5,214 nucleotides of DNA from the NCBI GenBank assembly GCA_016936035.1, contig JAFGPU010000343.1:1-5214 (forward strand). Direction: 5' to 3'. Below, piece after piece: positions 1-5,214 of this stretch (positions within the stretch are counted from its first letter, which is position 1; every line of letters starts with the position of its first letter). The notes beneath the pieces are model-generated. The model did no database searches. It was not told the DNA's origin and saw only the letters and a list, made by a program, of their open reading frames with translations. The stretch is from Acidimicrobiales bacterium (GTDB lineage Bacteria; Actinomycetota; Acidimicrobiia; Acidimicrobiales; VFJN01). A program made the position numbers and the translations under genes.

Positions 1-1335
1 GGCCCGCTGCCCCCGGGGCGCGGCGACGGCCCCTGGACGGTGGTGGCCCCGCGCCAGGGCCGCTGGCCGAGCGGCGCCGCCCCCGTGCTCGACACCGACG
101 GGCTCGCCCTCGCCGACCTGGTGGGACGGCGGGGCGTCATCGTCGCCGGCCTGGCCGGCGTCGACGGTGCGACGGTGCACGACACGGCTCGAACGCTGGG
201 GTGGCCGGTCATCGCCGAGCCGCGCTCGGCCGCGTGGCTCCCGGCGCCCACGCTCGTCGCCCACGTCGACGCGGTGCTGCGGTCGGCCCGGGCGGCAGAC
301 GAGCTGCGGCCCGAGGTGATCGTGCGGCTCGGTGCGCCGGGCTCGTCACGCGTCGTGAACGAGTGGCTCGCCGCCGCGGGGGCGGTCGAGGTCGTCGCCG
401 GGGCGCCGGGCTGGTCCGACCCGGCGGCCACGGCGGCGGTGGTGGTCGAGGCGCCGGCCCGCGCGGTGGTCGACGGGTTGCGCCGGGCCGCCACCGGTGC
501 GGGCACGACGGAGGTCGCCGGTGGGGACTCGGCGGACCGGGCCGGCTCGGCCGGGCCCGACGGCGGGGGCTGGCTGCGGCGCTGGCAGGCGGTGTCGGCG
601 GCGGCTGCGGCGGTGGTCGACGCCCTCGTCGGGGACAGCGACCACCGGGCAGCGGTGCGGGAGCCGGTGACGGACGAGGTGACGGACGAGGGTTCGACCG
701 CCGGGCCGGGCGCGGTGTCGCCCTCGGGCGAGCCGGGGGTCGGCCGGGCGGTCGTGCGTGGCCTTCCGGCGGGTGCGCACCTGGTGGTGTCGTCGTCGAT
801 GCCGATCCGCGACGTCGAGCGCTACGCCGTGCCGCGCGCGGACGTCCGGGTCCACGCCAACCGGGGTGCCAACGGCATCGACGGTGTCGTGTCGACCGCG
901 GTCGGGGTCGCCGCCGGCACGGGGGCGTCGACCGCGCTCCTCGTCGGTGACGTCGCCTTCCTGCACGACAGCAACGGCCTGCTCGGCGCCGCGGGGCGTG
1001 ACGTCGACCTGGTGTGCGTGGTCGTCGACAACGACGGTGGCGGCATCTTCTCGTTCCTGCCCCAGGCCCGGGCGCTGCCGGCCGCCCGGTTCGAGGCCCT
1101 GTTCGGCACGCCCCACGGGCTCGACCTGGTGGCGCTGGCCTCGGCCTTCGGGGTCGAGGCCCGCCGGCTCCGACCCGGCGACGACGTCGCGGGCGCGGTG
1201 GCCGCCGCTGCGGCCAAGGGCGGGGTGCACGCGCTGGTCGTCGCCACCGACCGGCACGCCAACGTCGCGTGGCACCGCCGCATCGACGACGCCGTGGCCG
1301 CCGCGGTCGACGACGCGCTGGGCGACACCGCCTGA
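1..1335 (+). CDS. menD: 2-succinyl-5-enolpyruvyl-6-hydroxy-3-cyclohexene-1-carboxylate synthase (MenD), 5'-truncated
   Basis: ThDP-dependent cytosolic enzyme of menaquinone synthesis that condenses isochorismate with the succinyl-semialdehyde carbanion from 2-oxoglutarate (SEPHCHC synthase). The frame is open to base 1, so the GTG at 40 is not the true start; 444 codons are visible against roughly 550-600 for the family, so most of the N-terminal pyrimidine-binding domain is missing. Seen in order: the central domain (about bases 75-470, with RRGVIVAG and LGWPVIAEP), then the pyrophosphate-binding domain with SSSMPIRD (790-813), NRGANGIDG (859-885), GDVAFLHDSN (946-975) and NDGGGIFSFLP (from 1030). 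The Asp of GD and the Asn of NDGGG are the expected Mg/ThDP ligands; the Arg of MPIRD and of NRG are expected substrate contacts. The C-terminal NVAWHRRI is also family-like. Two low-complexity insertions (about 496-570 and 667-735) are odd. Its 3' end faces menF. Identification is firm; only the extent of the 5' part is unknown. Confidence 0.96.
   Translation, partial: GPLPPGRGDGPWTVVAPRQGRWPSGAAPVLDTDGLALADLVGRRGVIVAGLAGVDGATVHDTARTLGWPVIAEPRSAAWLPAPTLVAHVDAVLRSARAADELRPEVIVRLGAPGSSRVVNEWLAAAGAVEVVAGAPGWSDPAATAAVVVEAPARAVVDGLRRAATGAGTTEVAGGDSADRAGSAGPDGGGWLRRWQAVSAAAAAVVDALVGDSDHRAAVREPVTDEVTDEGSTAGPGAVSPSGEPGVGRAVVRGLPAGAHLVVSSSMPIRDVERYAVPRADVRVHANRGANGIDGVVSTAVGVAAGTGASTALLVGDVAFLHDSNGLLGAAGRDVDLVCVVVDNDGGGIFSFLPQARALPAARFEALFGTPHGLDLVALASAFGVEARRLRPGDDVAGAVAAAAAKGGVHALVVATDRHANVAWHRRIDDAVAAAVDDALGDTA
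667..690 (+). repeat. Exact 12-bp tandem duplication inside menD
   Basis: The unit GTGACGGACGAG occurs twice back to back, in frame, coding Val-Thr-Asp-Glu twice. It opens a low-complexity, Gly/Pro/Ser/Glu-rich insertion that ends near base 735. The sequence on each side begins with a Glu-Pro pair (661-666 and 730-735), as if the segment between them had been duplicated or inserted. The repeat is read directly; slippage as its origin is inference. Confidence 0.8.
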
Positions 1336-1343
1336 GGCCACCA

Positions 1344-1373
1344 CCTCCGGCCCCCGGACGGGCGACCCGGAGG
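1344..1373. terminator. Possible bidirectional terminator hairpin between menD and menF
   Basis: CCTCCGG (1344-1350) pairs perfectly with CCGGAGG (1367-1373) around a 16-base loop that can itself form a 3-bp CCC/GGG stem. It starts 8 bases after the menD stop and lies 20 bases beyond the menF stop on the other strand, the right place to end both convergent transcripts. There is no T-run on either side, so it is not a canonical intrinsic terminator; GC-rich hairpins without a U-tract are often proposed in actinobacteria. In DNA this rich in G+C a 7-bp stem can arise by chance. Confidence 0.4.
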
Positions 1374-1393
1374 GGCGACCTGACGGGACGCGC

Positions 1394-2665
1394 CTACGGG
1401 CGGACGATGGCCGACATCATCGCCTGGAACTTGGTGCGGGTCTCGGACAGCTCGGTCGCGGGGTCGCTGTCGGAGACGATGCCGTTGCCGGCCCATACCC
1501 GGGCGCGGGTGCCGTCGATCTCCGCGCAGCGCACCGACACCGCCCAGGTGCCGTTGCCCGCGGCGTCGACCCATCCGCAGGTGCCCGCGTAGCGGTCGCG
1601 GTCGATGCCCTCGTGCTCGGCGATCCACGCGAGCGCCCGGTCGCGCGGGCGCCCTCCGACCGCCGGGGTGGGGTGCAGCGCCGCGACCAGCTCGAGGACG
1701 GACGGCGCCGGGTGCGACAGGCGGCCCTCGACGAGGGTGGCGAGGTGCTGCAGGTTGGCGACGGCGACCACCGAGGGCTCGGCCTCGTCGTCGAGGTAGG
1801 AGCACCACCCGAGCAGCGTGTCGTGCACCATGTCGATGGTGACCTGGTGCTCGTGCCGGTACACGGCCGAGTTCAGCAGCGACGCCGCCAGCCGCTGGTC
1901 GGTGGCCGGGTCGCCGCCCCGGGGCGCCGTGCCGGCCATGGGGTGCGAGCGCACGATGTCGCCCGCCACCGACACGAGCAGCTCGGGGCTGGCGGCCACG
2001 AACCCGTCGATGCCGACGATGTGGCACCCCGGGTAGGTGCGGCGCAGCCGGTCGAGCACCGCGTGGCGGTCGAGGGGGTGGTCGGTCGCGATGTCGACCT
2101 GGCGGGCGAGCACCACCTTCTCGAAGGCACCCTCGGCCATGGCCTTGGTGGCCCGCCCGACCAGGTCGCACCACCATTCGGGCGTGTGGGAAGCCTCGAC
2201 CGTGTAGCGCCGGGGTTGCGGCCCGCCGGCGCGCGGGGCCACGAGGTCGTCGGCCGTCGGGTGGTCGGGGTCGGGCAGCCGCGCACCGCCGGCGACGCGG
2301 TCGCCGGGACCCGGCGCGGCGTCGGTGATCGTGGTGATCCACCGGGTGCCGTCACCGGCGCGGCCCACCACCACCTCGGGCACGGTCAGCTGGGCGGCAC
2401 CGCCGGGCACGAAGGGCAGCGCCCCGAACGCCACGGCGCCCGTCCCGGGCACGCCCACCTGGTCGTCGACGTCGATCGCCGCCAGCGCCCGGGCGACGAG
2501 CCGGGCCGACCCGGCGGGGTCGCCGGCCGGCCAGTCGACGGTCAGCGCGCGTCCCCGGCCCGCCAGGCCCACCCGGCCCTTCTCGAACACCACGCCGTCG
2601 CCGCCGGCAAAGGCGAGCAGGTCGACGTCGGCGTCGAGACGGCGGGTGCGGGCGACGAGCGTCAT
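1394..2665 (-). CDS. menF: Isochorismate synthase (MenF)
   Basis: Chorismate-binding enzyme of 423 residues converting chorismate to isochorismate, the first committed step of menaquinone synthesis; cytosolic, Mg-dependent. The C-terminal catalytic domain (about residues 155-420) shows FEKVVLARQ with the expected general-base Lys183, SPELL with the expected general-acid Glu228, AGTAPRG (244-250), RHEHQV (270-275), LHPTPAVGG (330-338), and GIVSDSDPATELSET (395-409), whose glutamates, with Glu272, are likely Mg ligands. The first 150 residues are the less conserved N-terminal region. The frame stays open far upstream through ubiE, so the start was chosen at the ATG overlapping the ubiE stop (ATGA), giving a normal family length; no Shine-Dalgarno is visible, so translational coupling is likely. 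Asn394 stands in AGNGIV where the family usually has a small residue. EntC/DhbC siderophore or salicylate paralogs are alternatives, but menD and menG next door favour MenF. Confidence 0.94.
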   Translation of the reverse strand: MTLVARTRRLDADVDLLAFAGGDGVVFEKGRVGLAGRGRALTVDWPAGDPAGSARLVARALAAIDVDDQVGVPGTGAVAFGALPFVPGGAAQLTVPEVVVGRAGDGTRWITTITDAAPGPGDRVAGGARLPDPDHPTADDLVAPRAGGPQPRRYTVEASHTPEWWCDLVGRATKAMAEGAFEKVVLARQVDIATDHPLDRHAVLDRLRRTYPGCHIVGIDGFVAASPELLVSVAGDIVRSHPMAGTAPRGGDPATDQRLAASLLNSAVYRHEHQVTIDMVHDTLLGWCSYLDDEAEPSVVAVANLQHLATLVEGRLSHPAPSVLELVAALHPTPAVGGRPRDRALAWIAEHEGIDRDRYAGTCGWVDAAGNGTWAVSVRCAEIDGTRARVWAGNGIVSDSDPATELSETRTKFQAMMSAIVRP

Positions 2666-3366
2666 GGCCGGCGGGTCGCCGTGATCAGCTGGGCCACCCC
2701 GCCCGAGAGCAGCCGGCGGTCGACGTCGACGAAGCCGGCGTCGCCGATCAGCGCCCGCATCTGCTCGGGCTCGGGCAGGTAGGCGACCGACCGGGGCAGG
2801 TAGCGGTAGGCCGACGCATCGGAGATGAGACCGCCGATGACCGGCACCACCTTCCCGAAGTACACGGCGTGGCCCCAGCGCATGACGGGGTTGGGCGGGG
2901 TGGCCACCTCGAGCAGCGCGATGCGGGCGCCGGGCCGCAGGACGCGGGCCAGCTCGGCGAAGAACGGCTCGAGGTCGACCAGGTTGCGAAGCGCGAACCC
3001 GCAGGTGACGCCGTCGATCGTGCGGTTGCGCACCGGCAGCCGCAGCGCGTCGCCCTGCACCAGCGGGGCGGTGGTCCGCGCGGCGGCGAGCATGCCGTAG
3101 GACAGGTCGATGCCGACGGGGGCGAGGCCCGCGGACTCGAGCTCGCGGCACAGGTCGCCGGTGCCGGACGCCAGGTCGAGCACCACCGACCCGCGGCGCA
3201 GCGCCAACGACGACACGGCGAGCCGCCGCCACCGCACGTCGAGCCTGAACGTCATGATGCGGTTGACCAGGTCGTAGCGGGGGGCGATGGCGTCGAACAT
3301 GCCGCGCACGGCGGTGACCTTCTCGTCGCCCTCGGGCAGCGAGTCCGGCATCGAGAACCTGGCCAT
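2662..3366 (-). CDS. ubiE: Demethylmenaquinone methyltransferase (MenG/UbiE)
   Basis: Class I SAM-dependent methyltransferase of 234 residues that C-methylates demethylmenaquinone to menaquinone, the last step of the pathway. The family N-terminal signature FDAIAPRYDLVNRIMTF is at residues 24-40, SAM motif I VLDLASGTGD at 62-71, the acidic end of strand 2 in VGIDLSYGML at 84-93, GDALRLPV at 105-112, and the UbiE-type AYRYLPRSVAYLPEPEQM at 186-203. Length is normal for the family. The ATG at 3366 is preferred because a TACGAT -10 box lies 8 bases before it, giving a leaderless or nearly leaderless message; Met6 is a possible alternative start. It is first in an operon with menF (4-base ATGA overlap). 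With no ubiquinone genes in view and menD/menF beside it, the menaquinone role is favoured over ubiquinone. Confidence 0.95.
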   Translation of the reverse strand: MARFSMPDSLPEGDEKVTAVRGMFDAIAPRYDLVNRIMTFRLDVRWRRLAVSSLALRRGSVVLDLASGTGDLCRELESAGLAPVGIDLSYGMLAAARTTAPLVQGDALRLPVRNRTIDGVTCGFALRNLVDLEPFFAELARVLRPGARIALLEVATPPNPVMRWGHAVYFGKVVPVIGGLISDASAYRYLPRSVAYLPEPEQMRALIGDAGFVDVDRRLLSGGVAQLITATRRP

Positions 3367-3374
3367 CGCCGGGC

Positions 3375-3380
3375 ATCGTA
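3375..3380 (-). promoter_or_regulatory. Putative -10 box of the ubiE-menF operon (leaderless type)
   Basis: On the minus strand the hexamer TACGAT fits the actinobacterial -10 consensus TANNNT. Eight bases separate it from the ubiE ATG, so a start about 7 bases after the box would give a leader of 0-2 bases. No Shine-Dalgarno is present in that gap (GCCCGGCG), which fits leaderless translation. The -35 region, at about 3398-3404, reads TTTCCGG on the minus strand, a weak match, and lies inside an inverted repeat. Confidence 0.55.
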
Positions 3381-3390
3381 CGGGCGGGCG

Positions 3391-3410
3391 CGCCGGGCCG
3401 GAAACCGGCG
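3391..3410. promoter_or_regulatory. Inverted repeat over the -35 region of the ubiE promoter
   Basis: CGCCGG (3391-3396) is the exact reverse complement of CCGGCG (3405-3410); nested inside is GCCGG-AAA-CCGGC (3397-3409). It covers the place where RNA polymerase would contact the -35 region for ubiE-menF transcription, so a regulator bound here could act on that operon. The short arms and G/C-only composition make chance a real possibility. Confidence 0.3.
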
Positions 3411-3414
3411 CTCC

Positions 3415-3435
3415 TCGCGGTCCGGATCACCGCGA
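3415..3435. promoter_or_regulatory. Operator-like 21-bp inverted repeat upstream of the M50 protease gene
   Basis: TCGCGGT (3415-3421) and ACCGCGA (3429-3435) are exact reverse complements separated by 7 bases, with 14 bp between half-site centres. The right half occupies the expected -35 position for the TACGCT box at 3452-3457. A dimeric helix-turn-helix regulator is the natural reading of such symmetry, but no regulator gene is in the window to assign. An 8-bp palindrome GCGATCGC (3432-3439) overlaps its right edge. Confidence 0.4.
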
Positions 3436-3451
3436 TCGCTGCGCCCGCGCC

Positions 3452-3457
3452 TACGCT
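3452..3457 (+). promoter_or_regulatory. Putative -10 box of the M50 protease gene (leaderless type)
   Basis: TACGCT matches TANNNT and ends 7 bases before the GTG start at 3465, so transcription would begin at or one base before the start codon. The bases between (TCGCTGC) contain no Shine-Dalgarno. No good -35 hexamer is visible 16-18 bases upstream; the inverted repeat at 3415-3435 is there instead. Confidence 0.5.
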
Positions 3458-3464
3458 TCGCTGC

Positions 3465-4850
3465 GTGTCCAGGGCGCACTTCCGACTGTTCGGCATCCCC
3501 ATCCGGGTGGAGCTGCTGTTCGTCATCGTCGTCGCCATCTTCGGCATCCGCATCGAGCCGTTGTGGGTGGTGTTCGCCTGGGTGGGCATCGTCTTCGTGT
3601 CGGTGCTGGTCCACGAGCTGGGCCATGCCCTCACCTACCGGGCCCTGGGGCAGCGCTCGGCCATCGTCCTCCACGGCTTCGGGGGCGTCACCGTCCCCAC
3701 CGGCGGCGGTCGCCGCGTGCTCAGCAAGGGCAAGGCGGTGGCCGTCAGCGTCTCGGGCGCGTTCGCCCAGCTGCTGGTCCTCGGGTTGCCGGCGTGGTTG
3801 CTATGGAAGAGCGACTGGTACACCGAGGCGGGTATCGACTGGGCGCTCGGCGGCTACGGGTTCAGCTGGGTGCCGATCGTGTACTACATGCAGTTCGTCA
3901 GCATCTGGTGGGCCGTGTTCAACCTGCTGCCCATCCGCCCGCTCGACGGCGGCCACGTCGCCGAGACGCTGTTCGGCTTCGAGACGGCCTGCAAGCTGTC
4001 GATCGGCGCCGCGATCCTCGCCGGGTTCGTCGCGTTCCGGCAGACCACCTTCGGGCTGTTCGCCCTCCTGTACTTCGGCTTCTTCGCGTACATCAACTTC
4101 CGCGACCTGCAGAACCACCAGAGCACCGGCACCTTCGACGTCGAGGCGCCCGAGGCCGCGCCGCCCAAGCCGGGCCGGGCGCGGCGCCCGCGCCGCCGGC
4201 GCGGTGCACCCGACCTGCAGGTGGTGCACCCGGCGGCGACCGAGCACATCGACCTGACGCCCCGGGACCGCACGCCGGTGGCCGAGTCCGAGACCCGGGC
4301 GTGGAACGCGCTGCGCTCCGGCGACGGCCACCGGGCCGCGTCGATCATGCGCCCGGCGGGCGACGCCGGCAACGCCTACCTGCGCGCCGGCATCGCCCTG
4401 CTGACGGCCCCGATCGAGATGGCCGACGACCTGTTCGAGGCCGCGTACCTCGCCGAACCGGGCGGGCCGCCCAACCTGGTGCCCGCCACGCTGCTCGCCG
4501 ACCACGGCCGGGCGGTGCCCGTCGCCGCCCGCCTCGTCGCCGCGGGGCGCGCGGGCGTCGAGGCCGCCAGCGGGCTGCAGACCCACCTGCACTACGCGGA
4601 GCGGTTCACCGCCGCGGCGGAGGTCGGCGAGCAGGTGTTCGCCGCCGGCCCGCAGAGCCCCGCCCAGACCGCGTTCGAGGTGGCCTGCTCGTGGGCGCGG
4701 GCGGGCGCGGCGGACGAGGCGCTGCGGTGGGTCGAGGCCGCGGTCGACGCCGGCTTCCGGGCTCCGGGGCTGCTCGACGGCGAGCCCGACCTGGCGACGG
4801 TGCGCGCCCTGCCCGGCTGGCCGGCGGTGCGCTCGCGCCTGTCGGCGTAG
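3465..4850 (+). CDS. Site-2-protease-like M50 zinc metalloprotease with TPR-like C-terminal region
   Basis: Predicted intramembrane metalloprotease of 461 residues. Zinc site: HELGH at residues 50-54 (bases 3612-3626), catalytic Glu51, and the third ligand Asp161 in NLLPIRPLDGGH at 153-164 (from base 3921), the M50 signature pair. Hydrophobic segments at about 16-34, 36-50, 92-114, 137-155, 178-192 and 197-213 form the membrane core. Then comes a disordered, very basic linker (RARRPRRRRG at 238-247) and a soluble, Ala-rich helical part (about 275-460) ending in a TPR-style repeat: ACSWARAGAADEALRWVEAA at 407-426, followed by a Pro-Asp-Leu and Leu-Pro-Gly-Trp closing segment. No PDZ domain is seen. 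The GTG start puts the message at the -10 box's expected start point and gives the usual FGIPIRVE opening of this family. The substrate is unknown; it is divergent from ubiE and no anti-sigma factor gene is nearby. Confidence 0.88.
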   Translation: MSRAHFRLFGIPIRVELLFVIVVAIFGIRIEPLWVVFAWVGIVFVSVLVHELGHALTYRALGQRSAIVLHGFGGVTVPTGGGRRVLSKGKAVAVSVSGAFAQLLVLGLPAWLLWKSDWYTEAGIDWALGGYGFSWVPIVYYMQFVSIWWAVFNLLPIRPLDGGHVAETLFGFETACKLSIGAAILAGFVAFRQTTFGLFALLYFGFFAYINFRDLQNHQSTGTFDVEAPEAAPPKPGRARRPRRRRGAPDLQVVHPAATEHIDLTPRDRTPVAESETRAWNALRSGDGHRAASIMRPAGDAGNAYLRAGIALLTAPIEMADDLFEAAYLAEPGGPPNLVPATLLADHGRAVPVAARLVAAGRAGVEAASGLQTHLHYAERFTAAAEVGEQVFAAGPQSPAQTAFEVACSWARAGAADEALRWVEAAVDAGFRAPGLLDGEPDLATVRALPGWPAVRSRLSA

Positions 4851-4883
4851 GAGAGCGCTGGGCAATCGGCGGGGTCGGCTCGC

Positions 4884-4889
4884 TAGGTT
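4884..4889 (+). promoter_or_regulatory. Possible -10 box upstream of the P450 gene
   Basis: TAGGTT matches TANNNT and would start transcription near base 4896, leaving a leader of about 37 bases that contains the Shine-Dalgarno. The best upstream hexamer, TGGGCA at 4859-4864, is 19 bp away, longer than ideal. Six-base matches of this looseness are common, so this is weak. Confidence 0.3.
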
Positions 4890-4892
4890 GGC

Positions 4893-4906
4893 TGACACGC
4901 ACGTCA
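4893..4906. promoter_or_regulatory. Small inverted repeat upstream of the P450 gene
   Basis: TGAC (4893-4896) and GTCA (4903-4906) flank six bases whose central GC is also symmetric, so 10 of 14 positions are palindromic. It lies just after the possible -10 box, over the predicted transcription start, where a repressor would block initiation. No regulator gene is visible. Confidence 0.25.
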
Positions 4907-4921
4907 CCTGGCATGCCGTAC

Positions 4922-4929
4922 AGGGAGGT
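4922..4929 (+). promoter_or_regulatory. Ribosome binding site of the P450 gene
   Basis: AGGGAGGT holds a strong GGAGG core (4924-4928) four bases before the GTG at 4933. The spacing is short, but this is the only clear Shine-Dalgarno in the window and it fixes the P450 start. It contrasts with the two leaderless-type starts at 3366 and 3465. Confidence 0.75.
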
Positions 4930-4932
4930 CCC

Positions 4933-5214
4933 GTGGACGCACCGACGTCACCGCTCGTGGAACCAGGGTTCTGGACCCAACCGCTCGCCGACCGCATGGC
5001 GCGCATCGCCGAGCTGCGCGAGGTCGGTCCGTTCGAGCACGTCACCTACCTCAATCCCCTGACCGGGCAGGAGGAGGCGTTCGACGTGGCGCTCCGCTAC
5101 GCGGACGTGATCGAGATCAGCCGCCGCCCCAAGGACTTCTGCTCGGGCAAGGGCGCCGTGTCGATCCCCGACATGCCCGAGGAGGCGCTCGAGTTCTTCG
5201 GGTCGTTCATCAAC
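4933..5214 (+). CDS. Cytochrome P450, N-terminal part (3'-truncated)
   Basis: The first 94 residues of a bacterial-class cytochrome P450, cut by the right edge; a full protein would have roughly 400-450. The frame has no stop. Recognisable features in order: the N-terminal Phe-Trp-x-x-Pro and the FAxLR-like IAELREVGPFEHV (about residues 26-38), the BALRYADVIEISRRPKDF-like strand and helix B segment where RYADV begins at residue 55, FCSGKGAVSIPD (69-80), and EEALEFFGSFIN at the end, the stretch that in related actinobacterial P450s is followed by Met/Leu-Asp-Asp-Pro-x-His. This layout resembles the CYP124-like and related mycobacterial families acting on lipids or steroids, so a soluble, ferredoxin-dependent monooxygenase is likely. 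The haem Cys loop, ExxR and I-helix Thr lie outside the window, so activity and substrate cannot be judged. The GTG start is set by the Shine-Dalgarno at 4922-4929. Confidence 0.85.
   Translation, partial: MDAPTSPLVEPGFWTQPLADRMARIAELREVGPFEHVTYLNPLTGQEEAFDVALRYADVIEISRRPKDFCSGKGAVSIPDMPEEALEFFGSFIN

Noticed and set aside
40..42. GTG at 40 as the start of menD.
   Set aside because: The frame continues to base 1 with no stop, and the visible protein begins after the N-terminal domain of MenD; the gene starts outside the window.
822..2342. A 506-codon minus-strand open frame across the menF and menD 3' ends.
   Set aside because: It is out of frame with menF and antisense to menD, and its composition is that of a GC-rich shadow frame.
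758..2782. A 674-codon plus-strand open frame running from menD across menF and into ubiE.
   Set aside because: Its translation is low-complexity Arg/Gly/Pro/Val with no recognisable domain, and it is antisense to well-conserved menF; such frames are common at this G+C content.
3387..3394. GGCGCGCC palindrome in the divergent promoter region.
   Set aside because: An 8-bp G/C-only palindrome is expected by chance in DNA of this composition and it aligns with no promoter element.
2666..3634. The menF reading frame stays open upstream, antisense to nothing and in another frame of ubiE, into the protease gene, giving an apparent 746-residue protein.
   Set aside because: The upstream part is an Arg/Ala/Pro-rich shadow of ubiE on the same strand; the conserved protein starts at the ATG overlapping the ubiE stop and then has the normal family length.
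4913..4915. ATG at 4913 as a start for the P450 gene.
   Set aside because: It is out of frame with the P450 sequence and lies before the Shine-Dalgarno; the GTG at 4933 is correctly placed.
3801..5045. A 414-codon minus-strand open frame antisense to the protease and the P450 start.
   Set aside because: No domain, low-complexity Arg/Gly/Ala sequence, and two convincing plus-strand genes lie opposite it.
3287..5062. Long plus-strand open frames (591 and 462 codons) overlapping the protease gene.
   Set aside because: Both are Arg/Pro/Ser-rich shadows; the frame with HELGH, LDGG and membrane segments starts at 3465.

Overview
The window is high-GC bacterial chromosome (well over 70% G+C by eye) with dense coding. 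It most likely comes from an actinobacterium. The gene content (classical menaquinone pathway, a bacterial-class P450, an M50 protease) and two TANNNT -10 boxes lying 7-8 bases from start codons, the arrangement of leaderless actinobacterial transcripts, both fit. The style of the MenD, MenF and MenG proteins makes me think of Acidimicrobiia, but that is an impression and was not tested.

Layout: (1) bases 1-1335, plus strand, the C-terminal three quarters of menD, cut by the left edge. (2) Bases 1336-1393, a short convergent intergenic region with a GC-rich hairpin that could end transcription from both sides. (3) Bases 3366 down to 1394, minus strand, a two-gene operon ubiE/menG then menF, with stop and start overlapping in ATGA. 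(4) Bases 3367-3464, a 98-bp divergent promoter region with a -10 box for each direction and two inverted repeats. (5) Bases 3465-4850, plus strand, a membrane-embedded site-2-protease-like M50 metalloprotease with a long soluble helical, TPR-like tail. (6) Bases 4851-4932, an intergenic stretch with a possible promoter, a small inverted repeat and a strong Shine-Dalgarno. (7) Bases 4933-5214, plus strand, the first 94 codons of a cytochrome P450, cut by the right edge.

Three of the five genes belong to one pathway. MenF converts chorismate to isochorismate, MenD adds the 2-oxoglutarate-derived succinyl-semialdehyde unit with loss of CO2 and a later loss of pyruvate by MenH, and MenG (UbiE) methylates demethylmenaquinone at the end. 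menD is transcribed toward menF/menG, so the locus is a men cluster in two converging transcription units. The protease and the P450 have no evident role in quinone synthesis and look like neighbours by position.

I found no mobile element, CRISPR array, RNA gene or clear novel system. The most interesting signals are the paired leaderless-type promoters with an operator-like 7-7-7 inverted repeat in the divergent region, and two low-complexity insertions in MenD, one holding an exact 12-bp tandem duplication.
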